From: Opitutaceae bacterium
GTDB lineage: Bacteria; Verrucomicrobiota; Verrucomicrobiia; Opitutales; Opitutaceae
DNA: 37,620 nucleotides
Direction of reading: 5' to 3'
Assembly: GCA_003164715.1 (NCBI GenBank)
Contig: PLTZ01000012.1
Location: forward strand, 1-37,620
The position numbers were made by a program, and so were the translations under genes. The notes below the pieces were generated by a model that was not told the origin of the DNA, did no database searches, and saw only the letters and a program-made list of their open reading frames with translations. This document shows positions 24,591 to 33,172 of this stretch, in pieces. Each line of letters starts with the position of its first letter. Positions within the stretch are counted from its first letter, which is position 1.

Positions 24591-25717
24591 GCCACCAGCT
24601 CCACGGAGCTACCGAGGCGCCCGCCCGAACCCGCCCGGGCCATGGCCTCAAGGTCGGCGACCATCAGCTCGAGCGCGTTGGCCCGGTCCATCCGCCTCAG
24701 GTTGCCGCGGAATTGCCTCAGGAGCCAGTCGTTGAACACCAGGTCCAGGACCTCGGCATGCAGGGTCCCGAGGGCCGACTCGTCGATGAGCAGTCCGCCG
24801 CCCTGGCGCTCGAAGTAGGCGGCGTTCGCGCGCTGGTGGTCGTTGGCGGCGTGGGGATACGGGACGAGGATCGCCGGGACCTCGCACCGGATGAGCTCCG
24901 CGAGCGTCCCCGCCCCCGCCCTCGAGATGACGACGTCGGCGGCCGAGAGCAGCTCCGCGATCCTGTCGCAGAACGGGACGAAGACCGACTTGACCGGCTC
25001 GCCCATGCGCGAGCGGTGGTAGAGCGTCTCGGGCGCGGTCTTGCCGAGGCCCGCCACGCAGAAGACCTGGATTCCCTCGAGGGCCAGCATCTCGAGCTTC
25101 GAGGCGGCCCACGCATTGAGCGCCGAGGCGCCCTGGCTGCCGCCCAAGACGACAACCACCTTCTGCATCGGGTCGAGCCCGAGGGCCAGGCGCGCCTGCG
25201 CCGCGGGCATGCGCACGATCTCCTTCCTGACGGGAAGCCCCGCGTACCTAACGGCGGACGCGCGGACCCCGGCGACCCGGATACCGAACGGGAGATACAC
25301 GCGGTCCGCCATGCGCCCGAGCGTGCGGATGGCGAGGCCCGGCTTTCGGTTGGACTCGTGGAGCGCAACCGGGATGCCGTGCACGCGGCCCGCGGCGGCG
25401 GCGGGCGCCGACGTGAAGCCGCCAAATCCGATGACCAGGTCCGGCCGGGTGTCGCGGATGAGATGGGTGCAGAACCGCAGTGCCGAGACCTGCGACGCCG
25501 CAAACCGCGCCATCCTGACGGGGTTCCACGAGAACCCCGTCCCGGGCATCCGGTCGAACACCAGGTCCGGGTACTTCTCCGCGAGGCGCGAGTCGACCCT
25601 CTTCTTGCTGATGAGGAGCCTGGCCTCGTGGCCGCGCGCGATCAGTCCCTGCGCCAGGGAGATGCCGGGTGACAGGTGCCCGCCGGTGCCGCCGCACGAG
25701 ATGAGGAACCGGCTCAT
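24587..25717 (-). CDS. murG: MurG, lipid II-forming N-acetylglucosaminyltransferase
   Basis: The 376-residue GT28 enzyme adds GlcNAc to lipid I on the inner face of the membrane. CGGTGGHLSPGISLAQ (8-23) is the acceptor glycine loop; GFGGFTSAPAAAAG and ALHESNRKPGLA are MurG signatures (HE near 120); LGGSQGASALN (about 190) and SRAGAGTLAELIRCEVPAIL form the UDP-GlcNAc site. ATG 25717 overlaps the ftsW stop (ATGA). A much longer upstream frame lies within ftsW and is not used. Confidence 0.96.
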   Translation of the reverse strand: MSRFLISCGGTGGHLSPGISLAQGLIARGHEARLLISKKRVDSRLAEKYPDLVFDRMPGTGFSWNPVRMARFAASQVSALRFCTHLIRDTRPDLVIGFGGFTSAPAAAAGRVHGIPVALHESNRKPGLAIRTLGRMADRVYLPFGIRVAGVRASAVRYAGLPVRKEIVRMPAAQARLALGLDPMQKVVVVLGGSQGASALNAWAASKLEMLALEGIQVFCVAGLGKTAPETLYHRSRMGEPVKSVFVPFCDRIAELLSAADVVISRAGAGTLAELIRCEVPAILVPYPHAANDHQRANAAYFERQGGGLLIDESALGTLHAEVLDLVFNDWLLRQFRGNLRRMDRANALELMVADLEAMARAGSGGRLGSSVELVA

Positions 25718-26877
25718 GCGAGGACCTCGCGCATCGTGCCCGCCCCCTGGGCGAGCGACGCCCTGCCCCACGTCCGCTGCGTGTTGATGAGGATTCCCAC
25801 AAGCAGGCCCATGAGGAGAAGGTTGGATAGCCCCGCGCTGATGAAGGGAAGCGACATGCCCTTCGTCGGGAGCATGCCCGTCACGACGCCCAGGTTGATG
25901 ATCGACTGCAGGCACATGAGCAGCAGGCAGCCGGTCGCCAGGAGAAAGTGGAACAGGTTCGGGGCCCGCCGCAGGTGGGCCAGCCCCGCCACGAACATGA
26001 CCGCGAACACCGCCACGACCCCGAGCGTGAACCACATGCCGAGTTCCTCGCCCACCACCGCGAAGATGAAGTCCGTATGCGCCTCGGGCAGGAAGTTGAT
26101 CTGCTGGCGCCCCTGGCCCAGGCCCGCCCCGGAGGTCCCGCCCGCGGCGAACGCCTCCAGGGACTGGTAGAGCTGGTAGGTCCCGCCCTGCTTGTTGCCC
26201 TCGACATCCAAGAAGGCCGTGAACCGCCTGAGCCGGTTCGGGTTGTGCGCGACCATGAGCGCGAAGGCCGCGGCCGAGAGCGCGACGGTCGGCAGGATGT
26301 AGCGCCACTTGGCGCCCGAAAGGAACAGGAGGAGCAGCCCCACGGAGAGGGCGAGCGCCGCCGTGCCGAAGTCGGGCTCAAGGATGATGAGGCCCGCGAA
26401 GGCGCCGATGATCGCCAGGGGATAGAGGAAGCCGCGCCTGAAGTCGCCGATCCTCGTCTGGTTGAGCGCCAGGTAGTGGGCGAGGCAGAACACCATCGCC
26501 AGTTTCGCGAACTCCGAAACCTGCAGCCGCGCCGACCCGTACCCGAGCCATCTGCGGCTTCCCTTCACCGAGACGCCCAGGTGGGGTATCAGGACCAGGA
26601 CCAGTAGGACGAGCGCGATGACCGCGATCCAGACCGACGCGCGCCGGGCGTAGTCGAGGTTGATCCGGCTCGCGACGAAGCAGAGCAGGCCGGCGACGGC
26701 GACGCCCACCAGCTGCTTGTCGAGGTAGAAATAGGGATCCTGCTTGAGCGACACGCTGGCGCTGAAGAGGATGGTCAGCCCGAGGAACGTCAGGCCGACC
26801 GCGCAGACGACGATCACGGCCACCGGGCTCGCTATCGACCGGAGCGTGAAGGTGTCAGCGGGCCTTTCGCTTGCCAT
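25714..26877 (-). CDS. ftsW: FtsW, division-specific SEDS peptidoglycan polymerase
   Basis: This 387-residue protein has about ten membrane helices of the SEDS (RodA/FtsW) family. Signatures seen are KGSRRWLGYGSARLQVSEFA, EPDFGTAALALSVG (with the catalytic-region Asp), YQLYQSLEAFAAGG, LPEAHTDFIFAVVGEELG and GMLPTKGMSLPFISAGLSNL. FtsW polymerises lipid II with its partner transpeptidase FtsI, encoded upstream in this cluster. FtsW is chosen over RodA from the dcw context. It starts 11 bp after the LysM lipoprotein gene. Confidence 0.95.
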   Translation of the reverse strand: MASERPADTFTLRSIASPVAVIVVCAVGLTFLGLTILFSASVSLKQDPYFYLDKQLVGVAVAGLLCFVASRINLDYARRASVWIAVIALVLLVLVLIPHLGVSVKGSRRWLGYGSARLQVSEFAKLAMVFCLAHYLALNQTRIGDFRRGFLYPLAIIGAFAGLIILEPDFGTAALALSVGLLLLFLSGAKWRYILPTVALSAAAFALMVAHNPNRLRRFTAFLDVEGNKQGGTYQLYQSLEAFAAGGTSGAGLGQGRQQINFLPEAHTDFIFAVVGEELGMWFTLGVVAVFAVMFVAGLAHLRRAPNLFHFLLATGCLLLMCLQSIINLGVVTGMLPTKGMSLPFISAGLSNLLLMGLLVGILINTQRTWGRASLAQGAGTMREVLA

Positions 26878-26888
26878 GGCGCGTCGCT

Positions 26889-27722
26889 TTAGGGGTTCTT
26901 CGGCTGCGCGCCCGCGCCGCTATCCTCTATCTTCACGACCGGAACGTCCGTCCCGTTGGCCGGCTTGAGCCCCGCATCAAGGTCCTGGTCGGCAGCCGGG
27001 GCGGCCGCGGCCTTTGCCGCGCCCTCGGTTGCGGCGCCCTTGGAGGGCCTGGCCGACTTTGCCCCGCTCGACGCGGACCTTGTCGGGATCACGAGCTCCT
27101 GGCCCGGTTGGATCTTCCGCGGGTCGGTGATGTTGTTGGCGACGGCGATGTCGCCCTGCTTGACACCGTACTTGCGGGCGATCGCCCCCAGGGTCTCGCC
27201 CGGCCTGACGACGTGGCGGGTCGCGTCCGCCGGGGCCTTCTCGGACGGCGACGCCTCGGGCGTCCTCGCGGCGGCGCTCGCCTCGAAAGCGGCCGCGCCC
27301 GCCGTCGGCTTCGACGGGATGATCAGCTTCTGGCCGGAGTGCAAAACCGAGGTGGGCCTGAGGTTGTTCGCCGCAGCGAGGTCGGCCTTCGAAAGCTGGT
27401 TCTTCTTCGCGATGCCCGAGAGGGTGTCGCCGCCCCTGACCGTGTAGGTCGTGGCAGGGGTCACGTCGGACACCGGCGCCGCCTCGAGCGCCGAGGCCAC
27501 GGTCGTGCCCGGCCGGGTCGGGCTGTAGCGAATGCCCACCGTGTCGGGCGGCGTGATGACCGCGCTCGGCGCCTGCGCCGAGGAGTCCCCGCCGGGTGCG
27601 GCCGAGATGGGCGGATTGTCCGGGGCCGCCTTCGTGTCGCTGCAGCCGGGGCTGGAGAAAATGAGGATCAGCGCGAGCGCATGGAGGCCCGCCGCGATGC
27701 CAAGGATCTTTAGTATTTTCAT
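26889..27722 (-). CDS. Double-LysM protein with N-terminal export or lipoprotein signal
   Basis: A hydrophobic N terminus (residues 3-23) ends SSPGC, so Cys27 could be lipidated, though the lipobox is imperfect and an uncleaved anchor is possible. Two LysM domains follow: residues 92-138, opening TYTVRGGDTLSGIAKKNQL, and 170-214, opening HVVRPGETLGAIARKYGV. They are separated and flanked by Ala/Pro/Ser-rich linkers. LysM domains bind N-acetylglucosamine chains of peptidoglycan. No peptidase or amidase domain is present, so the protein probably anchors or recruits. Its place between murD and ftsW suggests a role in septal wall synthesis. Confidence 0.88.
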   Translation of the reverse strand: MKILKILGIAAGLHALALILIFSSPGCSDTKAAPDNPPISAAPGGDSSAQAPSAVITPPDTVGIRYSPTRPGTTVASALEAAPVSDVTPATTYTVRGGDTLSGIAKKNQLSKADLAAANNLRPTSVLHSGQKLIIPSKPTAGAAAFEASAAARTPEASPSEKAPADATRHVVRPGETLGAIARKYGVKQGDIAVANNITDPRKIQPGQELVIPTRSASSGAKSARPSKGAATEGAAKAAAAPAADQDLDAGLKPANGTDVPVVKIEDSGAGAQPKNP

Positions 27723-27782
27723 GGGAAAAGTCCGTTTGCCGGAGCAGAAGTCAGGTTGTGGGTTGTTGTAGCCGATGCTATA

Positions 27783-29066
27783 TCAAACTTGGGCGGCATG
27801 CAGGTCGGCGACCGCCCATTCAAAGCGGTTGCCCCGATCCTCATAGCTCTGGAACATGTCGAAGCTGGCGAACCCGGGGCTAAGGATCACGTCGGCCGAG
27901 CCGCAGGCGGCGGCGGCGGCCGCGCCGCAGCGGACCGCATCCTCGAGCGTCGCGCAGACCGAGTGGGCGACGCCCAGCGCCCCAAATGCCCCGGCCAAGG
28001 CGGCCCCCGTCTCACCGATCAGCACCGCATGCGCCACCTTGGGCGCGATCCTGCGCGCGAATCCCTGCACGTCGCCTCCCTTCGAGCGGCCGCCGGCGAT
28101 CAGGACGACGGGCCTGTGGAAGCCGGCGAGCGCCGCCTCGACGGCGTGGAAGTTCGTGGCCTTCGAGTCGTTCCAGTAGGTGACCCCGTCGAGCGCCTCC
28201 ACGTTCGTGAGCCTGTGGCGGCCGATGCGGAAGCGCCTCGCCGCGTCGAGGAGCGCGGACTCCTCCAGGCCCTCGGACCGCCACCAGGCCGCGGCGAGCA
28301 CGTAGTTCTCCCGCTGGGGATAGAACGCGAACGGCGTGCCCTCCAGTCGCGGATCGTCGGGAAGGCCCTCGGTGGGGACGTGGGCGCCGGACGGAACCGT
28401 GCGCCCGAACTGCGCCGCGTAACGCACGACCGAGCTTCCGGCGAAGAAGCGCCCGGCCTTGGTCCGGAGCACGAGCTCCCACTTGGCCGCGAAATACTGC
28501 TCCATGCTCCTGTGGCGCTCGAGGTGATCCTCGGCGAAGTTCGTCCACAGCAGCGCGTCGGCGCTGAAGTACCCGAGCTGCTCGGCCTGGAATGAGCTCA
28601 CCTCGCAGACCGCGGTGACCTCCGCGGAACCCCCGTCCTCGTCCGCGACGACGCGGCTGAACGGCACCCCGATGTTGCCGGTCGCCAGCGCCCTCGCGCC
28701 CGTGCCGCAGAGCGCGCGGGCGAGGAACTCCGTCAGGGTCGTCTTCCCGTTCGTCCCGGTCACGGCGACAATCCGGCCGCGCCAGAAGAGGGAGGCGAAG
28801 TCGATCTCGGCCAGGCAGATGCAGCCGGACTTGCGCGCGAGCTCGAGCCAGGGGTGGTGCGGCGCGAAGCCCGGCGAGAAGATGACCAGCGCGTGCCCCG
28901 CCGCGGCCTCCGGCGTGAACTCGGTGCCGCTGCGGTCGTAGGTGACGCTCGCGGCGCCAAGCTTCGACAGGAGCGCGATCGCCCCCCCGCCGCTCACGGC
29001 GCCGCCGAAGACCGCAACGGGGCGCCCGAGCCTGGAACGGAGGAAGTCTGGAGTGGTCATGGCCAT
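27783..29066 (-). CDS. murD: UDP-N-acetylmuramoylalanine--D-glutamate ligase
   Basis: This 427-residue ligase adds D-Glu to UDP-MurNAc-L-Ala in the cytoplasm. The ATP loop TGTNGKTTLTEFLARAL is near residue 100; TNFAEDHLERHRSMEQYFAAK, WNDSKATNFHAVEAAL and ILSPGFASFDMFQSYEDRG are MurD signatures (the last has Ser-Phe-Asp near the D-Glu site). It starts 3 bp after mraY. A 60-bp gap to the LysM gene is one of the larger gaps in the cluster; I see no terminator in it. Confidence 0.96.
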   Translation of the reverse strand: MAMTTPDFLRSRLGRPVAVFGGAVSGGGAIALLSKLGAASVTYDRSGTEFTPEAAAGHALVIFSPGFAPHHPWLELARKSGCICLAEIDFASLFWRGRIVAVTGTNGKTTLTEFLARALCGTGARALATGNIGVPFSRVVADEDGGSAEVTAVCEVSSFQAEQLGYFSADALLWTNFAEDHLERHRSMEQYFAAKWELVLRTKAGRFFAGSSVVRYAAQFGRTVPSGAHVPTEGLPDDPRLEGTPFAFYPQRENYVLAAAWWRSEGLEESALLDAARRFRIGRHRLTNVEALDGVTYWNDSKATNFHAVEAALAGFHRPVVLIAGGRSKGGDVQGFARRIAPKVAHAVLIGETGAALAGAFGALGVAHSVCATLEDAVRCGAAAAAACGSADVILSPGFASFDMFQSYEDRGNRFEWAVADLHAAQV

Positions 29067-29069
29067 CGG

Positions 29070-30182
29070 CTAGCGGATCTTGAGCGTGGCGAGGCCCGCG
29101 AGGGCGAAGATGAGCGAGAGGATCCAGAAGCGCAGGACCACCTTGGTCTCGGGCCATCCCAGCTTCTGGAAGTGGTGGTGGATGGGGGCCATCAGGAAGA
29201 AGCGCCTGCCTTCGCCGTCGATCCGGCGGGTGGCCTTGAAGTATCCCACCTGGATGACGACCGACGCGGCCTCCCACACGAACACCCCCCCGATGATGAT
29301 GAGCGTGAGCGGCTGCTGGACCATGAACGCGATGATGCCGAGGAGGCCCCCGAGAGCGAGGGACCCCGTGTCCCCCATGAACAGCTCCGCCGGATGCGAG
29401 TTGTACCAGAGGAAGGCCAGTCCCGCACCCACCAGCGCGCCGCAGACGACCGTCAGCTCCCCGGTCCCGGGCACGAAGCTGATGAGGAGATAGTCGGCGA
29501 TCTTCACATTGCCGGCGGCGTAGGCCATGATCCCGAAGGTCAGCGCGACCGTGATGGTGCAGCCGATGGCGAGGCCGTCCAGCCCGTCGGTCAGGTTGAT
29601 CGCGTTCGAGAAGCCCACGATCCACAGGTAGACGAACACGGCGAGCGCGGCAATCGGCATGGAGGCGACCAGCGGGTACTTCACGAACGGGACCCAGAGC
29701 TCCCGGATCTTGGTCGCGCTCGTCGGATGCATCAGGAGCGCCGCGAGCGCGAGGGCGGTGATGACCGTCTGCCAGAAGATCTTCGCCCCGGAGGATATCC
29801 CGTGCCGGCTCTTGCGCACGACCTTCAGGTAGTCGTCCCTGAACCCGACGGCCGTCAGCCCCGCGTAGACGAACAGCGCGACGACGACCCACACGTTGGG
29901 CGTGGCCCACAGCAGCGAGCTGCCGAACACGCAGGCGAAGATCAGCAGGCCGCCCATGGTCGGCGTGTTCTTCTTGTCGAAGCGGCTGGCGAGCTCCCCC
30001 GTCCGGTCGTCGTCATAGTGCTGGCCGAACTTGAGGCGGCGCAGGTGCGCGATGAGCCACGGCCCGATCACGAACCCGATCAGCGCCGCGGTCCCGGCGG
30101 CCAGGAGCGTGCGCAGGGTGATGTAGCGAAGGATCCGCAGCGGGCCGAAGGACTCCTCGTAGGCTGAGAGGAGGCTAAGCAT
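29070..30182 (-). CDS. mraY: Phospho-N-acetylmuramoyl-pentapeptide transferase MraY
   Basis: The 370-residue, roughly ten-helix enzyme moves phospho-MurNAc-pentapeptide to undecaprenyl phosphate, forming lipid I. Signatures are KKNTPTMGGLLIF, FRDDYLKV (catalytic Asp pair region), GFSNAINLTDGLDGLAIG, AELFMGDTGSLALGGLLG and MAPIHHHFQKLGW. The ATG at 30182 lies 8 bp inside murF; a longer frame upstream is murF shadow. Confidence 0.97.
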   Translation of the reverse strand: MLSLLSAYEESFGPLRILRYITLRTLLAAGTAALIGFVIGPWLIAHLRRLKFGQHYDDDRTGELASRFDKKNTPTMGGLLIFACVFGSSLLWATPNVWVVVALFVYAGLTAVGFRDDYLKVVRKSRHGISSGAKIFWQTVITALALAALLMHPTSATKIRELWVPFVKYPLVASMPIAALAVFVYLWIVGFSNAINLTDGLDGLAIGCTITVALTFGIMAYAAGNVKIADYLLISFVPGTGELTVVCGALVGAGLAFLWYNSHPAELFMGDTGSLALGGLLGIIAFMVQQPLTLIIIGGVFVWEAASVVIQVGYFKATRRIDGEGRRFFLMAPIHHHFQKLGWPETKVVLRFWILSLIFALAGLATLKIR

Positions 30183-31581
30183 CGGACACCTCCGCGACCT
30201 CGGCGCCCAAGAAGGCCCGTTCCAGCTCGTGGCGCCGGCTCCCCTTGACGAAAACCGAGCCGCGGAAGGCCGACAGGTGCGCGGACAGCGCCCCGACCTC
30301 GTCGGCAACCTCGATCTGGTCCGGGTCGGCGCCCGCCTCAAGGGCGCCTTGCCGGATGGCGCCGGCCAGGCTGCCGATCGCCACCAGCTGGTCGCCCCTG
30401 CGCAGCCGGACCGAGCGGCCGAGCTCCAGGTGGTAGCGTTCGGCCTCGGTCCCGAGTTCCTCCATGCACCCGATGACCAGAAGCCGGGGCTCGCCGGGGG
30501 GCGACGCCGCGTTGAAGCCGGAAAGCGCGTCCGCCATCGACGCGGGATTGGCGTTGTAGCAGTCCAGGTAGAGCCTGCGCCCCTCCGACCGGCGCCACTC
30601 GCCCCTCAGCGGCGAAGGGCGCCACGAAAGGAGCCTTTGCTGGATCTCCTGGCCCCCGACGCCGACCCTGAGCGCGGCGCAGACCGCCATCGCCACGTTC
30701 TGGGCCATCCCGTCGGTGACCCGCTGAAGCGTGGCCACGACCGATGGCGGCGGCCCGTACTCAACGGCCACCGTCGTGTAGCTCGCCGAGTGTGAGACGA
30801 AGAAGGGGACACGTCCCGCGGCGCGGGCGCCGGCGCCCGGGTTCGAGGCCGGCTCGACGACGATGCAGCCCGGCGCGGGCAGCCCCCGGAATGCACTGTA
30901 GGCCTCGCAGGAGCTCGGGAAGATGCAGGCGCCCCCGGTGCGCATCGCGGCGGCCAGCACGGCCTTCTCCCGCGCCACCCCCTCAAGGCCCCCGAGCTCG
31001 GCCAGGTGCGCGGGTCCGACGAGCGTGACCAAGACAAGGTCGGGATCGATCATCGCAGCGAGCGGGCCCATCTCGCCCGGGGCGCTGATCCCCGCCTCGA
31101 TGACCGCGAGGCGGTGACGGGCCGGATCCAGGCGGCAGAGCGTGAGCGCGACACCGATGTGGTTGTTGAGGTTGCCCTCAGTCGCAAGCACGCCGCCAGC
31201 CTCCCCCCCGAGCAGGAGCGCGAGGAGCTCCTTCGTCGACGTCTTGCCCGCGCTGCCGGTGATCCCGATGAGGGTCCCGCGAAAGGCCTTCCGCTGCTCG
31301 CGGGCGATCGCCTGCAGGGCTGCAAGGGGGTCGGCCACCACGAGCTGCGCCAGTGCGACGCCGGGAATCTCCCGGGATACGACGGCCGCGGCCGCGCCGG
31401 CCCGCTGCGCGTCGCCCAGGAAATCGTGGCCGTCGCGCCGTGCGGTCTTGAGCGCAACGAACGCCTGGCCCGGCGCGGTCCTGCGCGAGTCCACCGAGAA
31501 CCCGACGGGCGCCGCGGCGGGGCGGCGCGACCAGCGTCCCCCGGTCCACAAGGCAAGGATGTCTGGATCGAAGGCCGGCAT
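30175..31581 (-). CDS. murF: UDP-MurNAc-tripeptide--D-Ala-D-Ala ligase MurF
   Basis: This 468-residue ligase attaches the dipeptide made by Ddl. SVDSRRTAPGQAFVAL is the N-terminal UDP-binding segment, IGITGSAGKTSTKELLALLL (near 105) the ATP loop, LNNHIGVALTLCRL and IEAGISAPGEM the central domain (MurF often has Met or Leu near the Gly-Ile pair), and DCYNANPASMADAL the ADP-binding turn. The ATG at 31581 shares one base with the murE stop (TGATG). Confidence 0.95.
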   Translation of the reverse strand: MPAFDPDILALWTGGRWSRRPAAAPVGFSVDSRRTAPGQAFVALKTARRDGHDFLGDAQRAGAAAAVVSREIPGVALAQLVVADPLAALQAIAREQRKAFRGTLIGITGSAGKTSTKELLALLLGGEAGGVLATEGNLNNHIGVALTLCRLDPARHRLAVIEAGISAPGEMGPLAAMIDPDLVLVTLVGPAHLAELGGLEGVAREKAVLAAAMRTGGACIFPSSCEAYSAFRGLPAPGCIVVEPASNPGAGARAAGRVPFFVSHSASYTTVAVEYGPPPSVVATLQRVTDGMAQNVAMAVCAALRVGVGGQEIQQRLLSWRPSPLRGEWRRSEGRRLYLDCYNANPASMADALSGFNAASPPGEPRLLVIGCMEELGTEAERYHLELGRSVRLRRGDQLVAIGSLAGAIRQGALEAGADPDQIEVADEVGALSAHLSAFRGSVFVKGSRRHELERAFLGAEVAEVSDA

Positions 31582-33071
31582 CAGTTTCTCAGGGCCTTCA
31601 CCCCGATCAGCTCGCGCACGACCTGCCGGTCGTCGAAGGGGATCACGGTGTCGGCGAACTCCTGGTAGCCCTCGTGGCCCTTGCCCGCGATCAGCAGGCT
31701 GTCGCCCTCCTTCGCGCTGTCCAGGGCGAGGCTGATGGCCCTGCGGCGGTCGTCGATCCATGCGATCTTCGAGGGGTCGACGACGCCCTCCCTCATGTCC
31801 GCGAAGATCTTCTCCACCTGCTCCCCGCGCGGATTGTCGGCGGTCGCGAACGCGAAGTCGGCGACCTCCTGGACGGCCCGCACCATCCTCGGACGCTTGG
31901 TCCGGTCCCGGTTTCCGCCGCAGCCGAAGACGACGAGGAGCCGGCCCGGTGTGATCGCGCGCAGCATGCCCAGCGCATTCTTGAGCGCGTCGTCGGTGTG
32001 CGCGTAGTCCACGAGCACGTTGAAGGGCTGCCCCTCCTCGATCCGCTCCATGCGCCCCGGGACCCCCTTGAAGTCCCGGATGCGCGGGATGAAAGCCGCC
32101 GGGTCGCGGCCGAGCGCCCATGCGGTTGCGGCGGCCGCCAGGAGATTGGAGACGTTGTAGCGCCCGATGAGCGGCGACTCCGCGGCGACGGACCCGCCGG
32201 GCCACGCGACCCGCAGGGCCGTGTCCCGGAAGTTGAGGACGACATTCTCGGCGCGGACGTCGGCACGCGGGTTCTCTCCAAAGGTGACGAGTCGGGACGA
32301 GGGCACCTCCGCGGCGATCTTGGCTGCGAGCCGCTCGCCGTAGGGGTCGTCCAGGTTGACGACCGCAATCCGCGGCACCGGCCCCACGCCCCCGGTGAAC
32401 AGGCGGGTCTTCACCTCGAAGTACGCCTCGAGCGTCTTGTGGAAGTCCAGGTGGTCGCGCGTGAGGTTGGTGAACACGGCGGCGGCGAACTCGAGGCCCA
32501 GCACCCGCTGCTGCGCGATGCCGTGGGAGCTCACCTCCATGACGGCGTTCCGGCATCCGGCGTCGCGCATCTGGGCGAGCATCCCGAAGATGTCCAGCGA
32601 CTCCGGGGTCGTCCGGTATGAGGGCACCGCGCGGGCGCCCAGGTCGTAACTAATCGTGCCGAGGAGGCCCACGCGCTCGCTCCCGTTCAGGAAGTTCCGG
32701 AGCAGGTGGGTCACGGTCGTCTTCCCGTTGGTGCCCGTGACCCCGACGACGGACATGCCCCGGTCCGGGAATTTGTAGAAGCGCTGCGAGACGCGGGCCA
32801 ACATGGCGCGGGCGTCCGCGACCTGGATGAAGGTCACCTTGGCCGGCGGATGAACGGGGATCTTCTGCGCCACGATGGCCGAGGCCCCGCGGCTCACCGC
32901 CTCGTCGACGAACGCCACGCCGTCGGCGCGCAGCCCCGGGAGCGCGAAGAACAGGTTGCCCGGGACCACCCTGCGGCTGTCCATCACCAGGCCCGAGATG
33001 GGGCGCTCGAGGCTTCCCTTCACGGCGAGGGTTTCGCCTTCGTCTATGAAATCGGAGAGAATGGGTGCCAT
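31581..33071 (-). CDS. murE: UDP-MurNAc-tripeptide synthetase MurE, probably meso-diaminopimelate-specific
   Basis: The protein starting MAPILSDF is 496 residues. SRRVVPGNLFFALPG is the UDP-binding segment, GVTGTNGKTTVTHLLRNF the ATP loop (near 107), MEVSSHGIAQQRV and NLTRDHLDFHKT the central domain, and DNPRGEQVEKI the third-amino-acid recognition motif; DNPR is the meso-DAP form. A frame extension begins with GTG 33176, overlapping the ftsI stop as GTGA like other junctions here, and would add 35 residues rich in Arg. I prefer ATG 33071 because the family domain begins there, but the extension is possible. Confidence 0.95.
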   Translation of the reverse strand: MAPILSDFIDEGETLAVKGSLERPISGLVMDSRRVVPGNLFFALPGLRADGVAFVDEAVSRGASAIVAQKIPVHPPAKVTFIQVADARAMLARVSQRFYKFPDRGMSVVGVTGTNGKTTVTHLLRNFLNGSERVGLLGTISYDLGARAVPSYRTTPESLDIFGMLAQMRDAGCRNAVMEVSSHGIAQQRVLGLEFAAAVFTNLTRDHLDFHKTLEAYFEVKTRLFTGGVGPVPRIAVVNLDDPYGERLAAKIAAEVPSSRLVTFGENPRADVRAENVVLNFRDTALRVAWPGGSVAAESPLIGRYNVSNLLAAAATAWALGRDPAAFIPRIRDFKGVPGRMERIEEGQPFNVLVDYAHTDDALKNALGMLRAITPGRLLVVFGCGGNRDRTKRPRMVRAVQEVADFAFATADNPRGEQVEKIFADMREGVVDPSKIAWIDDRRRAISLALDSAKEGDSLLIAGKGHEGYQEFADTVIPFDDRQVVRELIGVKALRN

Positions 33072-33172
33072 TTTGAAAGCTCGGTTGTATTCAACGTATT
33101 CGCTGGTTCTGCGGCGCAAGGGCCGGTCGCGGAATGCGCGCACAAGCGCATGGTTCTGGGTGAGGTATCCGA

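Noticed and set aside
25714-26308. Long N-terminal extension of murG into ftsW
   Set aside because: The ftsW reading frame is well supported there, and murG starts normally at ATG 25717 with an ATGA overlap.
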